DNA from: Cylindrobasidium torrendii FP15055 ss-10
Lineage: Eukaryota; Basidiomycota; Agaricomycetes; Agaricales; Physalacriaceae
NCBI GenBank assembly: GCA_000934385.1
Contig: KN880689.1
Location: 1-33,268, forward strand
DNA: 33,268 nucleotides
Direction: 5' to 3'
The notes under the pieces were generated by a model. It did not search any database. It was not told the origin of the DNA and saw only the letters and a list, made by a program, of their open reading frames with translations. A program made the position numbers and the translations under genes. Positions 10,049 through 19,982 of the stretch are shown here, piece by piece; the stretch's first letter is position 1, and each line of letters opens with the position of its first letter.

Positions 10049-10774
10049 CTAGAAGATCGCACGCACGAGGCCACCGCCGATAGCAGAGCCCGCACCAAAG
10101 CCGACACCCCCAACGGCCGCGCTCTTCAACTGACTCCCGTACTTGCTCTTCGTCTTCTCCCCGCCGCCTTGCTGCAGGCCAACCGAGTTCGGAGTTGTTG
10201 ACGGTGCATCGCGGTGCGACGCCATGAACGGTTTATACACCGGCTTCTCGTTGGCTGGTACGGGGGAAGACGACGGCGATGATGATGATGATGCCCACGA
10301 TGGCACTTGCCTGCTCCCAAGCGGCGGCGGCAGGTTACGTGCCGGAGGAGCCGCAATCTTCTCGACATAATTCGTAGGGAAAAGACCACGACGGCCATGG
10401 ATCTCGCCTGTCCACCAGTCTTCGTCGTCCTCCTTGACGATGGTAATGATATCTCCGGCAGAGAAGGATAGATCATCGCCATCCGAGCCGTCTGCGTTGT
10501 AATCCCAGAGAGCTTTGGCGGTGACTCCGGCGGGTGCGGCGGGTGCTGGCGGAGGCGGAGGGGGCGGAACGGCTCTTTGTGACGGGACTGGGGAGGGCAT
10601 GGCTACGGGGGGCGCAGGCATGTAGCTGGTCTTTGTCGGCGGCGACGACAGTGCGTTTAACTTTCGCAGAATGCCTCCAGCGTCTGCTTGGGTGACATAG
10701 TTATTTTGGACGAGAAAGTCGACGTTGGCCTGCGTCTGGGCGACGATGTGTGCGAGAAGGGCGTCGTTGGACAT
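10049..10774 (-). CDS. SH3-domain protein of the Lsb1/Pin3 (Csh3) type
   Basis: An uninterrupted 241-residue frame. Residues about 1-45 are helical ([20 protein letters not shown]), the short N-terminal module seen before the SH3 domain in the yeast Las17-binding proteins Lsb1 and Lsb2/Pin3. A Pro-rich stretch with a seven-Pro run comes next. The SH3 domain spans roughly residues 82-138, with the landmarks ALWDYNA, ddlsFsaGD, DWWTGE and GLFPTNYVE. The tail is Ser/Pro-rich and ends in a Gly-rich hydrophobic segment ([14 protein letters not shown]). Family members bind the WASP homologue at cortical actin and modulate Arp2/3 activity and endocytosis. I used the ATG at 10774; an ATG 51 nt upstream would only add residues rich in Leu and Ser. 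The start lies 167 bp from the divergent ICln-like gene. Confidence 0.85.
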   Translation of the reverse strand: MSNDALLAHIVAQTQANVDFLVQNNYVTQADAGGILRKLNALSSPPTKTSYMPAPPVAMPSPVPSQRAVPPPPPPPAPAAPAGVTAKALWDYNADGSDGDDLSFSAGDIITIVKEDDEDWWTGEIHGRRGLFPTNYVEKIAAPPARNLPPPLGSRQVPSWASSSSSPSSSPVPANEKPVYKPFMASHRDAPSTTPNSVGLQQGGGEKTKSKYGSQLKSAAVGGVGFGAGSAIGGGLVRAIF

Positions 10775-10941
10775 GGTGGTAAGAAGAAAGAGAGAGACGT
10801 TTGAGCACTCCTGAGCAGCGAGCACAGTCGTTTCGCCTCATGACGGTGCCTTTCCAATTCACGTTTCCCGGTCTCTATTGTGTTTGAGTTTGCGATCGTC
10901 GCGTCTTGATCTTTGTCACTGGTTTCCACAGCGCGCTCATC
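10775..10941. promoter_or_regulatory. Shared divergent promoter, SH3 gene / ICln-like gene
   Basis: The 167 bp between two start codons on opposite strands must hold both promoters and both leaders. No TATA motif is obvious, which is usual for housekeeping pairs. Inferred from gene arrangement. Confidence 0.5.
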
Positions 10942-11595
10942 ATGGCTGCTCAGCTCATTTCAAAACTTCCAACAGTTCACACTCCAGAAGAGCATGGAGC
11001 GCTTCTTGCTTCGACTCAGACTATACTGGACATGCCGCCTATCCTGCGCTACAAAAATTCCAATGTGAACGTCGCGTTCAATCCACAAATGGTCCAGGGA
11101 TCATGGAAGAAGGGATCCATCTACATCATAGACTCATGCCTTGCTTTCATGGAAGAGGGCGAGCACAATGGGTTCCGGATAGAATATCCGAAAATACTTC
11201 TCCATGGAGTTCGTCGCGGAGATGTGGTACCTACCACCATTCACTGTCAGTTGGAGGAGACAGACGGAAAGCCCTGCTCCCTTTCGATAACTCCAGACGA
11301 TGTCTCCCAGGGTAAGTCATGTACGTATACCACGGAATATTTACTCGATACCAAATCCTTTAGTCGAGAAAATACTCGAGGCATTGTCATTCTGCGCCTC
11401 ACTGCATGAAGACATCGACGAAGCATACGACTGCGAAGAAACAAATGAACTCGACGGCAGAGCAGATTTCGAAGTGTTTAGTGGAACTCAGGAAGACGAA
11501 TTGAAGGAGTTGGGCATGGTCGGTCGGCGCCTGACTATCGACCTACGCTCATATCCATTCAGGCTGCTCGTGCTTATCTCAATTCAATTCAATGA
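10942..11595 (+). CDS. ICln/Lot5-like PH-fold protein (regulator of volume decrease family)
   Basis: Three exons (10942-11311, 11364-11518, 11563-11595) give 185 residues. The order LRYKNSNVNV, GSWKKGSIYIIDSCLAFM, then GFRIEYPKILLHGV matches the PH-like fold of ICln (PF03517, Lot5 in yeast). In that family the PH domain binds Sm proteins and, with the methylosome, helps assemble snRNPs. An acidic stretch (residues about 138-155, DIDEAYDCEETNELDG) corresponds to the acidic region found after the PH domain. The last intron (11519-11562, 44 nt, GTCGGT...CAG, branch CTGAC) is short, but splicing it gives a compact C-terminus, LGMAARAYLNSIQ. Reading through would instead add about 56 atypical residues ending at 11686, so I prefer the spliced form. 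The gene diverges from the SH3 gene and converges on MED25. Confidence 0.8.
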
Positions 11596-11824
11596 ATCAT
11601 GTACACTCAAAACTCATAAAGTATGCTGCGTACTCGGTCCTCAGTTAGCTGGCGCCATGCGCACTCCTCGATACCTCAAATTTTAACATGGCTTTGTTCA
11701 GTGAACAAACTCGGTGAAGCGGAAAGTCAAACTAAATAGCTATGTAGTATTACACAAAAAGAAAAAACATCCTGGCATGCATCGAAAGCAACGACTCGAA
11801 TCCTACGGCAAGAGGGAAACCAAA

Positions 11825-14565
11825 TCACCTCTGTTGTTGCTGCTGCTGCTGCTGGTTCCGCGCCTGCATCAGCGCCTGCAGCATATTCGCATTTATCTGT
11901 CCATTCATCTGCCCTCCATTCCCCATCATCATCCCCGGCTGCCCCCCACCCATCCCATTCATCCCTCCCATCCCCGCTCCCATACCTCCATTCATCCCCA
12001 TCCGTTGCGCCATACTCATCATGTTCATATTCATCCCATTGAACTGCGGCTGCGACATGTTCATATTGTTGAAGAACGACGCGGGGTTCACTGGACCGCC
12101 CCCACCGGGCCCACCACCGTTAAACGCAGAATTCGTCATCCCACCGTTATTGAACATCCCGCCTCCCATCCCGCCAGGCGGACCAACACCCGGATTATTG
12201 TTGAACGACATGTTGTGCATCTGCGGCATGCCAGGCGTATTTCCGCCTCCGCCAGCTGCCATGAGCCGCGACCGTTGCTGCGTTTGGTGGATCTGCATCA
12301 GTTTGTTGAGTGTTAGATTGCGCTGCTCGGGTGTCATCTTCTGCAGCTCCTGCTCGACCTGTGGGTTCATCGGGAACCCATCAACCTTGGGCATCTCGGG
12401 AATACCAGTCTCCGGGAAGAAAGCGCCGAGCAGGGAGTTATTGTTTGGCCCGGTGAACAGCAAGCAGCCTGGGTCGCGGGACCCGTTCGGTAACGTCCAA
12501 GCAGCAACAGCGAACTACGATGCGAGAGTGAGGATTCGACACGACCGAGACGGAAGTGAAGGTGACAGCATACCACTTTCTTTGTCGCTATGAGCTGTAT
12601 CAACGCGCGGAAGGATTGATCGTTCACCGCCTTATCAACATTTTGTGGGTTTTGTGGGACAAACATCGCGACGGCGGGCGAAGTCCTCTTTGCCCATGCC
12701 CCGAGATCCGCCATGGGCACCATAGGTTGTTGGGTAGGCGTAAGCATAAGAGCGTCCGGCCATGTATCGACATGACTATAAAATCATGAATCTCCCCGTG
12801 CATGGAGCAAGAGACAAAGACGTACAATTTCTGCCCTCCATTCGATTGTGAGATTGCAGCGACGAAGACTTGCATGTCGCGCTTCCCGCCATTGGTGCTG
12901 TCGACGCCGCTCCAGCACAAGGAGCCGCGCCAGATAGGCTTCGGGCCCCCTTGCGTCTCTGGTGTGGGTTGAGGCTGAGGTCCTTGGGGAGGTGCCATTG
13001 AGGGCATAGGCATGGCATTCGGGGGACCACCAATCATCATGGGGACATTCATGCCTTTGAACTCCCCAGAATTAAGGCGTGCATGCCCAGGTGGTTGCCG
13101 CTGAGGCATCCCGGCGGGAACAGCAGGCGCAACTGCACCACCACCTGTGACCAGAGGATGGAGTCCCTGTGCTATCTCACGCTGTCTCTGCTCAATGATC
13201 GCCTTCTGCGGGGCAAACTGAGGCTTCGAGGTCAACGCGTTAATAATTCCCACCATGCGGTGGTACATGGGCTGAATTTTCAACATCTCCCTGTGTGCTT
13301 GCTCCTCGGTCTGACGATCTCCCATATTACGAGCAGCCAGCATGGCTTGCTGGAGCTGTTTGAGTTTGGCCTCTGTCCTTGCCCAGTTGTCCACGAGGTC
13401 GGTTGGCCTGCGAACGAGAACTTCAATTTCGGGAGGCATAGATGAAGGTATGGGTTGGGAGCCAGGGGGCCGCGACGGTGCAGCTGGTGCAGTGGGCATA
13501 GTCGGCGCAGATACCGGTGGCGGGGCGGATGGCTCGGGTTTTGGGACCACGGCTGGCAAGACGGGCTTAATGTCTGGAACTGAGGCGGACTCGGCGACGA
13601 AAGGTGGTGTTTCGATGTGCATAGACGTGCGCGGCCGTTTATTGCTCTCTGAAGGTCTATTCTCGGCAGTACGCTTGACTGGGGATGGTGGAGGTACTGA
13701 TAGAACGACGTCAGTAGTTCCTCACTACTGGAGATGTTGATTGATTACCATATGTTTGCGTGAGGCCAGACAAGGACAGTTGGTGGCTAGGCGTGAGGAT
13801 ATTGAACCAGGGGGTAACCTTGTCCTCGGAGGCCTCGTATATCTTTTTGAGCTGTGGCACCTCTACTCCTGCAACTATCGAGCTGTAAAATATATTGCGC
13901 TTTGAACTATTATCAGAGGCGCATTCGCATAGACCATCACTGATATACCTTCTTGAACTCTTCAGACAGAGAATCCCACGTAGTGTCATCAAATGCAGTA
14001 TCATCATTGAAAGTCGGGTGTATGGCATCATTGAAGGTAGAAGCAACGAGATGGATGAGATGGCACTTGGGAGTTGAGTCTGCAACGGACGCAATGAATA
14101 TGTCGAACATCTGTGTAAAGTGGTAAAAATGGATACCAGCCACCCACATAACGCAGCATACACACCTCGAGTGCCGCGACCAAACCATCTAGAGCAGCTG
14201 CACCGTGACTTGTAGTGCTGCATGTCCCAACGCCCGTCCATGCTTCTTCTCTCATCTTCTTGACTACCTGGCTTACTTCATGGAAGTAGCGTTTGCATGC
14301 GAACGGTGACGGTGTTCTTTCGGATGTCCCATAGCTAATAAAGCTCAGTTGTATGCGCTTCGCACTCTGCGAACTTATTGAGCTGAGAATTAGACGGCTA
14401 TCCACTGAGGAAGCCACGCACCTGTGATTGCTCCGTTATCCGCTTGAAGATGGGGCCAACGTACAGCTGGAGTAGCTGGGACCATTGCGCGGCGAGGTCG
14501 AGAGACGTGTCGGCCAAAATAACGACGCCAATCGGGACCGGCTGCAGATCGGTCGGTATAGCCAT
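11825..14565 (-). CDS. MED25: Mediator complex subunit MED25 homologue (VWA plus ACID-like domain)
   Basis: Seven exons on the minus strand (14565-14422, 14366-14166, 14110-13949, 13899-13749, 13696-12826, 12775-12574, 12514-11825) give 806 residues. Residues about 8-205 match the MED25-type von Willebrand A domain: GVVILADTSLDL (strand 1), LQLYVGPIFKRI, LSFISYGT, a Gly/Ala-rich helix before the MFDIF block, and RNIFYSSIVAG. A Pro-rich linker with a basic KRPR patch follows, then a helical region rich in Glu/Gln/Met (about 285-390). Residues about 468-625 resemble the ACID/PTOV activator-binding domain (PIWRGSLCW, HVDTWPDAL, LLGAFFPETG). The C-terminus is Met/Gly/Asn-rich and ends in eight Gln. 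MED25 links activators to RNA polymerase II in the nucleus. The start at 14565 is uncertain; an in-frame ATG at 14637 would add 24 residues. It is divergent from the TRP channel gene. Confidence 0.85.
11828..11853 (-). repeat. CAG/CAA microsatellite encoding the poly-Gln end of MED25
   Basis: A run of CTG/TTG triplets on the plus strand (CAG/CAA on the coding strand) encodes the final eight Gln before Arg-stop. Such tracts expand and contract easily, so the count may vary between strains. Confidence 0.75.
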
Positions 14566-14666
14566 GGGCGTGGACGTGATGGTGAGAAGGAGAAGGACGC
14601 GAAGGCGCCGTCGGCACGATCGCGCACACCTTGCCAAGTTGCCATCTCATTTCATCTCGGTGCTCT
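14566..14666. promoter_or_regulatory. Shared divergent promoter, MED25 / YVC1
   Basis: A 101-bp GC-rich spacer between start codons on opposite strands, with purine-rich GGAGAAGGA-type sequence and no TATA box. Inferred bidirectional promoter. If the upstream MED25 ATG is used the spacer shrinks to 29 bp. Confidence 0.45.
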
Positions 14667-17616
14667 ATGGACCCCGAGGACAGCTCGCCACTGCTTGCGC
14701 CCAGCCCGGAACTTCTGTCGGCAGTCAAGGTCTTTCCGCTCATCATATCCATAAAAAATGAAGTGATGGTGCGTGCTCTGCGACTTTCTACTACACGGCT
14801 CACCCACATTTCCTCCCAGACTCGTCTCGGTACGCACCCAATATCATCTCTCCAATTCCTGCTCATTTGCACTCAGACTCTGCCCTCAGCTGGGAGTATG
14901 CTTGTCCCCGCTTTCTTAGACCGTGTCTCATGTCCCCAGGCAATTGACCGCGTCCGACATCAACTTTGCCGTGGTACGCCCCATTGTCTTCAAGTATGCA
15001 AAGGTAGATCATTTCCCTAGCCAAAAAATATGTTTTAACCATGTAGAAACTAGCTCAAGAACATGTCCTCCGTTTACGCCTGTCTTGTCGTCCGTTCGTA
15101 TTTCCTGAACGCGGCCGAAGAGGAACTTGCATACGCCGGCCTCATGCTCTCCCGCGCCTCACTATGCGAAATCCTGGCAATGAAGCTTTTGGGGACGTTT
15201 GCCACCAACCACATCCATCTCGTTGCTGTCCTCACGACCGTCTGGAATCCACTCGCTGGCGCATCCCATCAAATAATCGACGACGTCTGCCAACTGCTGG
15301 GCAGTCAGGATGATGATATTAATAGCCCGCAAAGTGCCCTAGAAGTACATCAATCCATTTTGTAAGGCTTTCTACCTTCTAATTTTTACTCAGATGGCTA
15401 TAGCTACAGAAGCCAAGCAGCTCATCTCTTCGCCTGTCACTCAGAAGGTCGTCAACGACATATATTCGGGCCGCATCATATTCAGCATCGCGTCAAACCG
15501 CTCAATGCTCGCAGACAACTATAAGCCTCGCGCCATCGAGGTATACGACGTTCGAAATGCTCCCTTCCTCGACCATTATCGGTGAGTAAGGATGCGGCCA
15601 CCTCATTGTCGAAGCCTAAACCATGTTGTTAGACTTCGTGTACCCCGATATGGGGCCATTCTCGAATTTCTCAACTTTGTCATGCTCCTTGTTACGTTTG
15701 TTCTGTGCTTGTCCAGTACGTGTCCCCGCCAAACAGGATTACATAGTCTAACATGCCACAGCACCAAATATGGAAACGGTGGCTTTCTGGGAGATGATGT
15801 TCTTGATCTTCGCCGCCGCTTTTGCGCTCGAGGAATATACTGCCACCATGGAACACGGCTGGATTATATACATCGCGAATGTAAGTACGCCCGTCCTATT
15901 GCATCCAAAATTCACACCTTCGCATCTTAGATGTGGAACGCTTTCGATGCCGCCTTCCTTGGCGTCTTTTTCATCTACCTTGGTTTCCGCATCAGAGGAC
16001 TCGTTAGCGGGGACGCCTACTACTCAGAAACAGCCTTTGATGTCCTCGCTTGTGCCGCATGCATACTCTTTCCAAGACTGGCTTTCTTCACTGTTTCTAA
16101 TAACGTGGTCATTCTGTGTGTTTCCTTGCACATATGGTCCTGGTGGGCACTGACGAGTCTCAGATCACTTCGTGTCATGATCAAGCAATTCGTCTTTTTC
16201 ATTGGCATTGCCGCCATATGTTTCTCGGGCTTGCTCTTTACGTTGTGGACGCTAGGTAGATTCGGTTCCATCACTTGTTGAACTTCCTTTGTTGATTGGT
16301 GTACTAGGGAAGGAGCGGTGGACTGTCAAGTCGATAGCTTGGCTCATGGTGCAAATTTGGTTTGGGAACACTTACCTCAGCTTTGGACAAGCCGCTAGCT
16401 TCCATCCTTTGTTCGGTCCCATTCTGATGACCTGTTTCGCTGCTCTTTCGAACACGTTACTTTTGACGAGTAAGCTGTGCGTGGTGCGGCATTTTCTTGG
16501 TGCTCACATTTATACATAGTCCTCATCTCGATTCTCTCAAACACTGTGGCACGTATTGACGCTGTAAGGAACAACAACGCTATCTATGTGAATATGACTA
16601 ATCACCTTCCATTTTCAGAATGCGACTCAAGAGGTGTGCTTCGTTGTCTTGTCCGAGTCTACGAGGTGAACTGAGTTGACAATTCGATAGTATCTCTTCC
16701 AATTCGCAATCACGACCATTGAAGGGTCCGTTGATAAGTCGGCCATGTCCTGTTTCCGTGCTAAAACTATATCAGTTTCAAATCCGACGCCCTCTTTTCG
16801 TACCAACCGCCCTTCAACATCCTGGCATTCCTTCTTCTGAAACCAGCGAGCTACATCATTTCACCGCGAGCCTTACACAGCCTCAACGTCTTCCTCATCC
16901 GGCTCACCTCCTTCCCCACACTCGTCGTCATCGCACTCTACGAACGTTACTTTACCGTCGGACAGCGCATTCGCAAGACAGGAAAAGACGCCGCGCAAAG
17001 TCTCTTCCAAAGCCTCCCACGGCATATCAAGAACATGCCCTTCGTCGAAGCCATTGTCGGCTCAACCTCCAATGACTTGTACGAAGCCATTTTCGACGTC
17101 GAGCACGACCATGCAGATGCGGATATCTTCCAGGATGCAGATTCTATCGACGAACGCCCACAGTTGCGGTCGTATAATTCGGCGAGAGAGGACCCGCCAC
17201 CGTCTCCGCGAGTCTTCCCTGGGTCACCTCGTAGTCGCAGTCGGGTGCGGGCGTTGTCGATCAACACAAGCCACAGGATGTCTGGGGATATGACAGATGC
17301 GCAGGCGTTGTTGACTGCAGTAGAGCCAGCGCCGAATGTGAGGAGTCCGCTTGGGAGGCTGTGGGCGAGACTGCCGTCAGCGAACGATGCGAAGGCGGAC
17401 GCGACGCTGAGGAAGGTGGAGACGATTCTGGATGAGCTGAAGGGAGCGCCAGTGAATCAGTTGAGGGAGGAGATGAAAGAACTCCAGGTATGTGTGAGGC
17501 TCTCCTCTGGGAACCAACTCACTCACTTGGAATAGGAACGTCAAGCGCGTATCGAGAATCTTCTGCTCATGCTCACACGCGGGATGAGAAACGAAACCAT
17601 GGATTCCACGATATGA
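14667..17616 (+). CDS. YVC1: Vacuolar TRP-type cation channel, Yvc1 family
   Basis: Fifteen exons (14667-14768, 14820-14829, 14877-14895, 14940-15003, 15054-15344, 15394-15581, 15633-15715, 15762-15880, 15931-16255, 16308-16469, 16520-16563, 16619-16633, 16691-16725, 16776-17487, 17536-17616) join in phase into 749 residues. The N-terminal third is helical and cytosolic (LTASDINFAVVRPIV, VTQKVVNDIYSG). The linker DVRNAPFLDHYRLRVPRY leads into at least six hydrophobic segments between about residues 230 and 540, including FWEMMFLIFAAAFALEEYTA, WNAFDAAFLGVFFIYLGFRI and the WFGNTYLSFGQA pore-like region. The C-terminus is acidic with Ser/Pro/Arg stretches and a final coiled coil. Yvc1 channels release vacuolar calcium on stretch or osmotic shock. 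The order and hydrophobic blocks fit the family closely. Exons of 10, 19 and 15 nt are unusually small, but they are needed to keep the frame and the conserved SWEQLTAS and NATQEYLF joints. Confidence 0.88.
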
Positions 17617-17727
17617 GTATACACGGGTTTACGACTGCTAACAATGAACATCTATGGTACACACGGTATTTGGCATTTACAGACATTCACATTAGTCTAG
17701 ATACATTGTAGATTAGTTGTCGGACTT

Positions 17728-18850
17728 CTATGCACTGAGGAAATGCTTCTTGACAAATGCAGACAGGCGCTTTACCATCTCCGGCGTCGTCTCATGCTTT
17801 GCGCCTTCCTCGACGAACACTTCTTTTAGGCCACTGTCTCCTACTTCTAGTTGTTCGACGAACTCTTTAGAGGCAGCCCATGGCACGACTGGGTCTGCTG
17901 CACCCGACAAAACCAAAATCTTCCTACCGAGGAAAGGGTTCTTTGCATCTTTTAATGTGTACGGGAAAGTACTGGGATCAGTGCGTTGAATGAGAGCACG
18001 CAGGTTGTTGGGAAATTCCCGTGTGTTGTCGGTAGGGATGTTGTGCTTGGCCGCGCGGGGCAAGATGAGGCCGAGATAATGTGGACAGCCAATGATGGGC
18101 GCTGCAAGAGATAGTCGGGGCTCTGTGCAAAGGAATATTAGCAACATGCCTTAGTAGAAAGGTGCATGCTTACCTTTAGTGAGAGCAATCCATGTCGAGT
18201 GTCCACCTAGACTGACGCCTGTGATTCCCCAAGATACAATCTCACGTTCTCCGAGCGGGAAGAGGAATGCAGGAAGATGGTCAATGACGAAAGAAACATC
18301 GTTGGCGGTGCCCGTTTGTATCGCGTACATGTCGATTCTGTCACAATGATGATTGAGTGGGGAACTAGGATAGATGGGATGGGAACGGACGCATGAGTAG
18401 GATTGTGTTTTTCTGGCTCCTTGCTCCAACCTTCGTTCGACTTTTTGTTCATAGTTCTGTGACCATGATTGCGCTGATCCTGAAAGGGCATGAGTTCAGG
18501 TCAGCCAAAGACGCAATAACGTTAACACGCACGAATGTGATACAGAAGAGTTCGTTGGGATAATCGTCGTCTCCATCGAGCAGACCGTTAAGAATAGCCA
18601 GAGTTGCCCTGTTTCTGACGCTTCCGTGCCGCCCATGAAGTACAAACATCATCGCGGCGGGCTTGGTCGACGCAGGAGTGCCCTTCTTCTTGCTACGCGT
18701 GTGCACATGCAATTCTAGTCCGCCGACATAGAAGGTGGTGCTATCGATGTTCGGGAGGGCGCCCAGCTGCGAGTCAGGCATAGCGGGAGATGGAAGCACA
18801 GATACAAGAATGCAGCGGCCGGGATTTCGGAGTATATGCGTCGACGTCAT
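17728..18850 (-). CDS. Alpha/beta hydrolase (serine hydrolase fold)
   Basis: Four exons on the minus strand (18850-18533, 18479-18391, 18337-18174, 18122-17728) encode 321 residues. The nucleophile elbow GVSLGG carries Ser178. Asp267 (LSGAADPVVPW) and His300 (GAKHETTPEM) complete the triad. FVLHGRHGS near residue 72 is the HG oxyanion strand, and DQRNHGHRT follows the first intron. No signal peptide or membrane segment is seen, so it is probably cytosolic. The fold supports an esterase, thioesterase or peptidase; the sequence does not reveal the substrate. Length is normal for a single-domain member. I used the first ATG because the residues after it (LNPGR-like turn and VLPSP) look like a conserved N-terminus; an internal ATG follows 23 residues later. 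It diverges from the PITH gene over only 62 bp. Confidence 0.85.
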
Positions 18851-18912
18851 TTATTGATTGATGACGGACTCAATAATGATTGCATCCAAATGTCTTTCAA
18901 CCTTTGACCACC
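18851..18912. promoter_or_regulatory. Very short divergent promoter, hydrolase / PITH gene
   Basis: Only 62 bp, AT-rich with repeated ATTGATTGATG-like sequence, separate the two start codons. Both transcripts must start within this stretch, or the transcription units overlap. Inferred from arrangement. Confidence 0.5.
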
Positions 18913-19806
18913 ATGGCGCATGAACACAACGACCACTGCGGACACGAAGCTCATGACCACGACCACGACCACGACGCGCCCGGAAATCTTGGCCCAAGCG
19001 ACACCCTCTATCCGTACATCGACTTTGAGAACGTCGTCGCTCTCAATGCTGAGACAGAGGGCCGCGTTGCTATCAAGCCATGGCACGAACGGCAATCTGA
19101 AGAAAAAGTGCGTATCAAGCATCCGCCTTATTCCAACTACTGAACTTGTACAAGTTCATCGAGTCCGACGCCGATGATCAACTGTAGGTCTCATACCAAT
19201 TGCCTCACACACATACGTCCAACTGGTAGCGTCCAGGATTCTGCGCGTCCCGTTCACAGGCTCAGTCAAACTCCGCGCTATTCTTCTCAAAACTGGACCA
19301 GGAGAACAGACACCTGATAAAGTGTGCATCGTAAGGCATATTACCCCATGAGCTGTGCCGTAGTGCAACTGGGTATTGTCAGTTCGCGAATGAGGACAAT
19401 CTCGATTTCAGCGACGTTTCCGAAAGGAAGCCAATTCAGGAATTTGACGTGCCGGAGAGTCGCGACGTTGGAGAATATGCAGTCAAGTGCGCCTTTCCTG
19501 TCTTAAAGAGAGTTCTTTTGTTCACAAGTCCTCGCTGCAGACCTGCCAAATTCTCTAATGTTACTTCTGTAACGCTCTTCTTCCCAGGCTCTCTGGGAGG
19601 TGATACTACACGTCTATACTACGTCGGCTTCTTGGGACATTGGACTGAGGTACGTCCGTTGCAATACGTCGTGGTATCAGACCTCAAATATACACCTGTA
19701 GCGCAAGACGAACCCTGTCATCACTGTGTACGAATCTCAAGCCAATCTGGCGGACCACGAGAAGATCCAAGGAATGGATGGCTCATTCAGCGCTCCTCAG
19801 ATGTAA
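18913..19806 (+). CDS. PITH-domain protein
   Basis: Six exons (18913-19107, 19155-19183, 19237-19330, 19383-19486, 19541-19649, 19702-19806) give 211 residues. The N-terminus is His/Asp-rich (an HDHDHDHD run around residues 15-22), as in many fungal PITH proteins. The PITH domain follows from about residue 35, with DTLYPYIDFENVVALN, ESDADDQL, RVPFTGSVKLRAILLKTGP, FANEDNLDFSDV, VTLFFPGSLGGDTTRLYYVGFLG and VITVYESQANLADHEK. PITH was defined as the proteasome-interacting domain of thioredoxin-like TXNL1. Stand-alone versions such as human PITHD1 have no thioredoxin domain, and neither does this one. It is probably a soluble cytosolic or nuclear protein. The splice sites were fixed by the continuity of the domain. 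Confidence 0.9.
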
Positions 19807-19982
19807 AGTAAGGTTGTACAACCCATGGAATAGCTCTGTTCCAAGAAGAATTTAAAATATCAACACTTTATTCACGCCGCCCACAGAGCTGGGCAAATAC
19901 TTGATATAACAAAAGAGAAGGGCCACAAAAAGACAGACTACATCTATGAAAGGGGGTGTGCAATAAGCGGACATGCTCGAAC

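Noticed and set aside
11714..12593. Plus-strand His/Pro-rich frames
   Set aside because: Antisense of the Met/Gly/Asn-rich MED25 tail; the real coding strand is shown by splice phases and domains.
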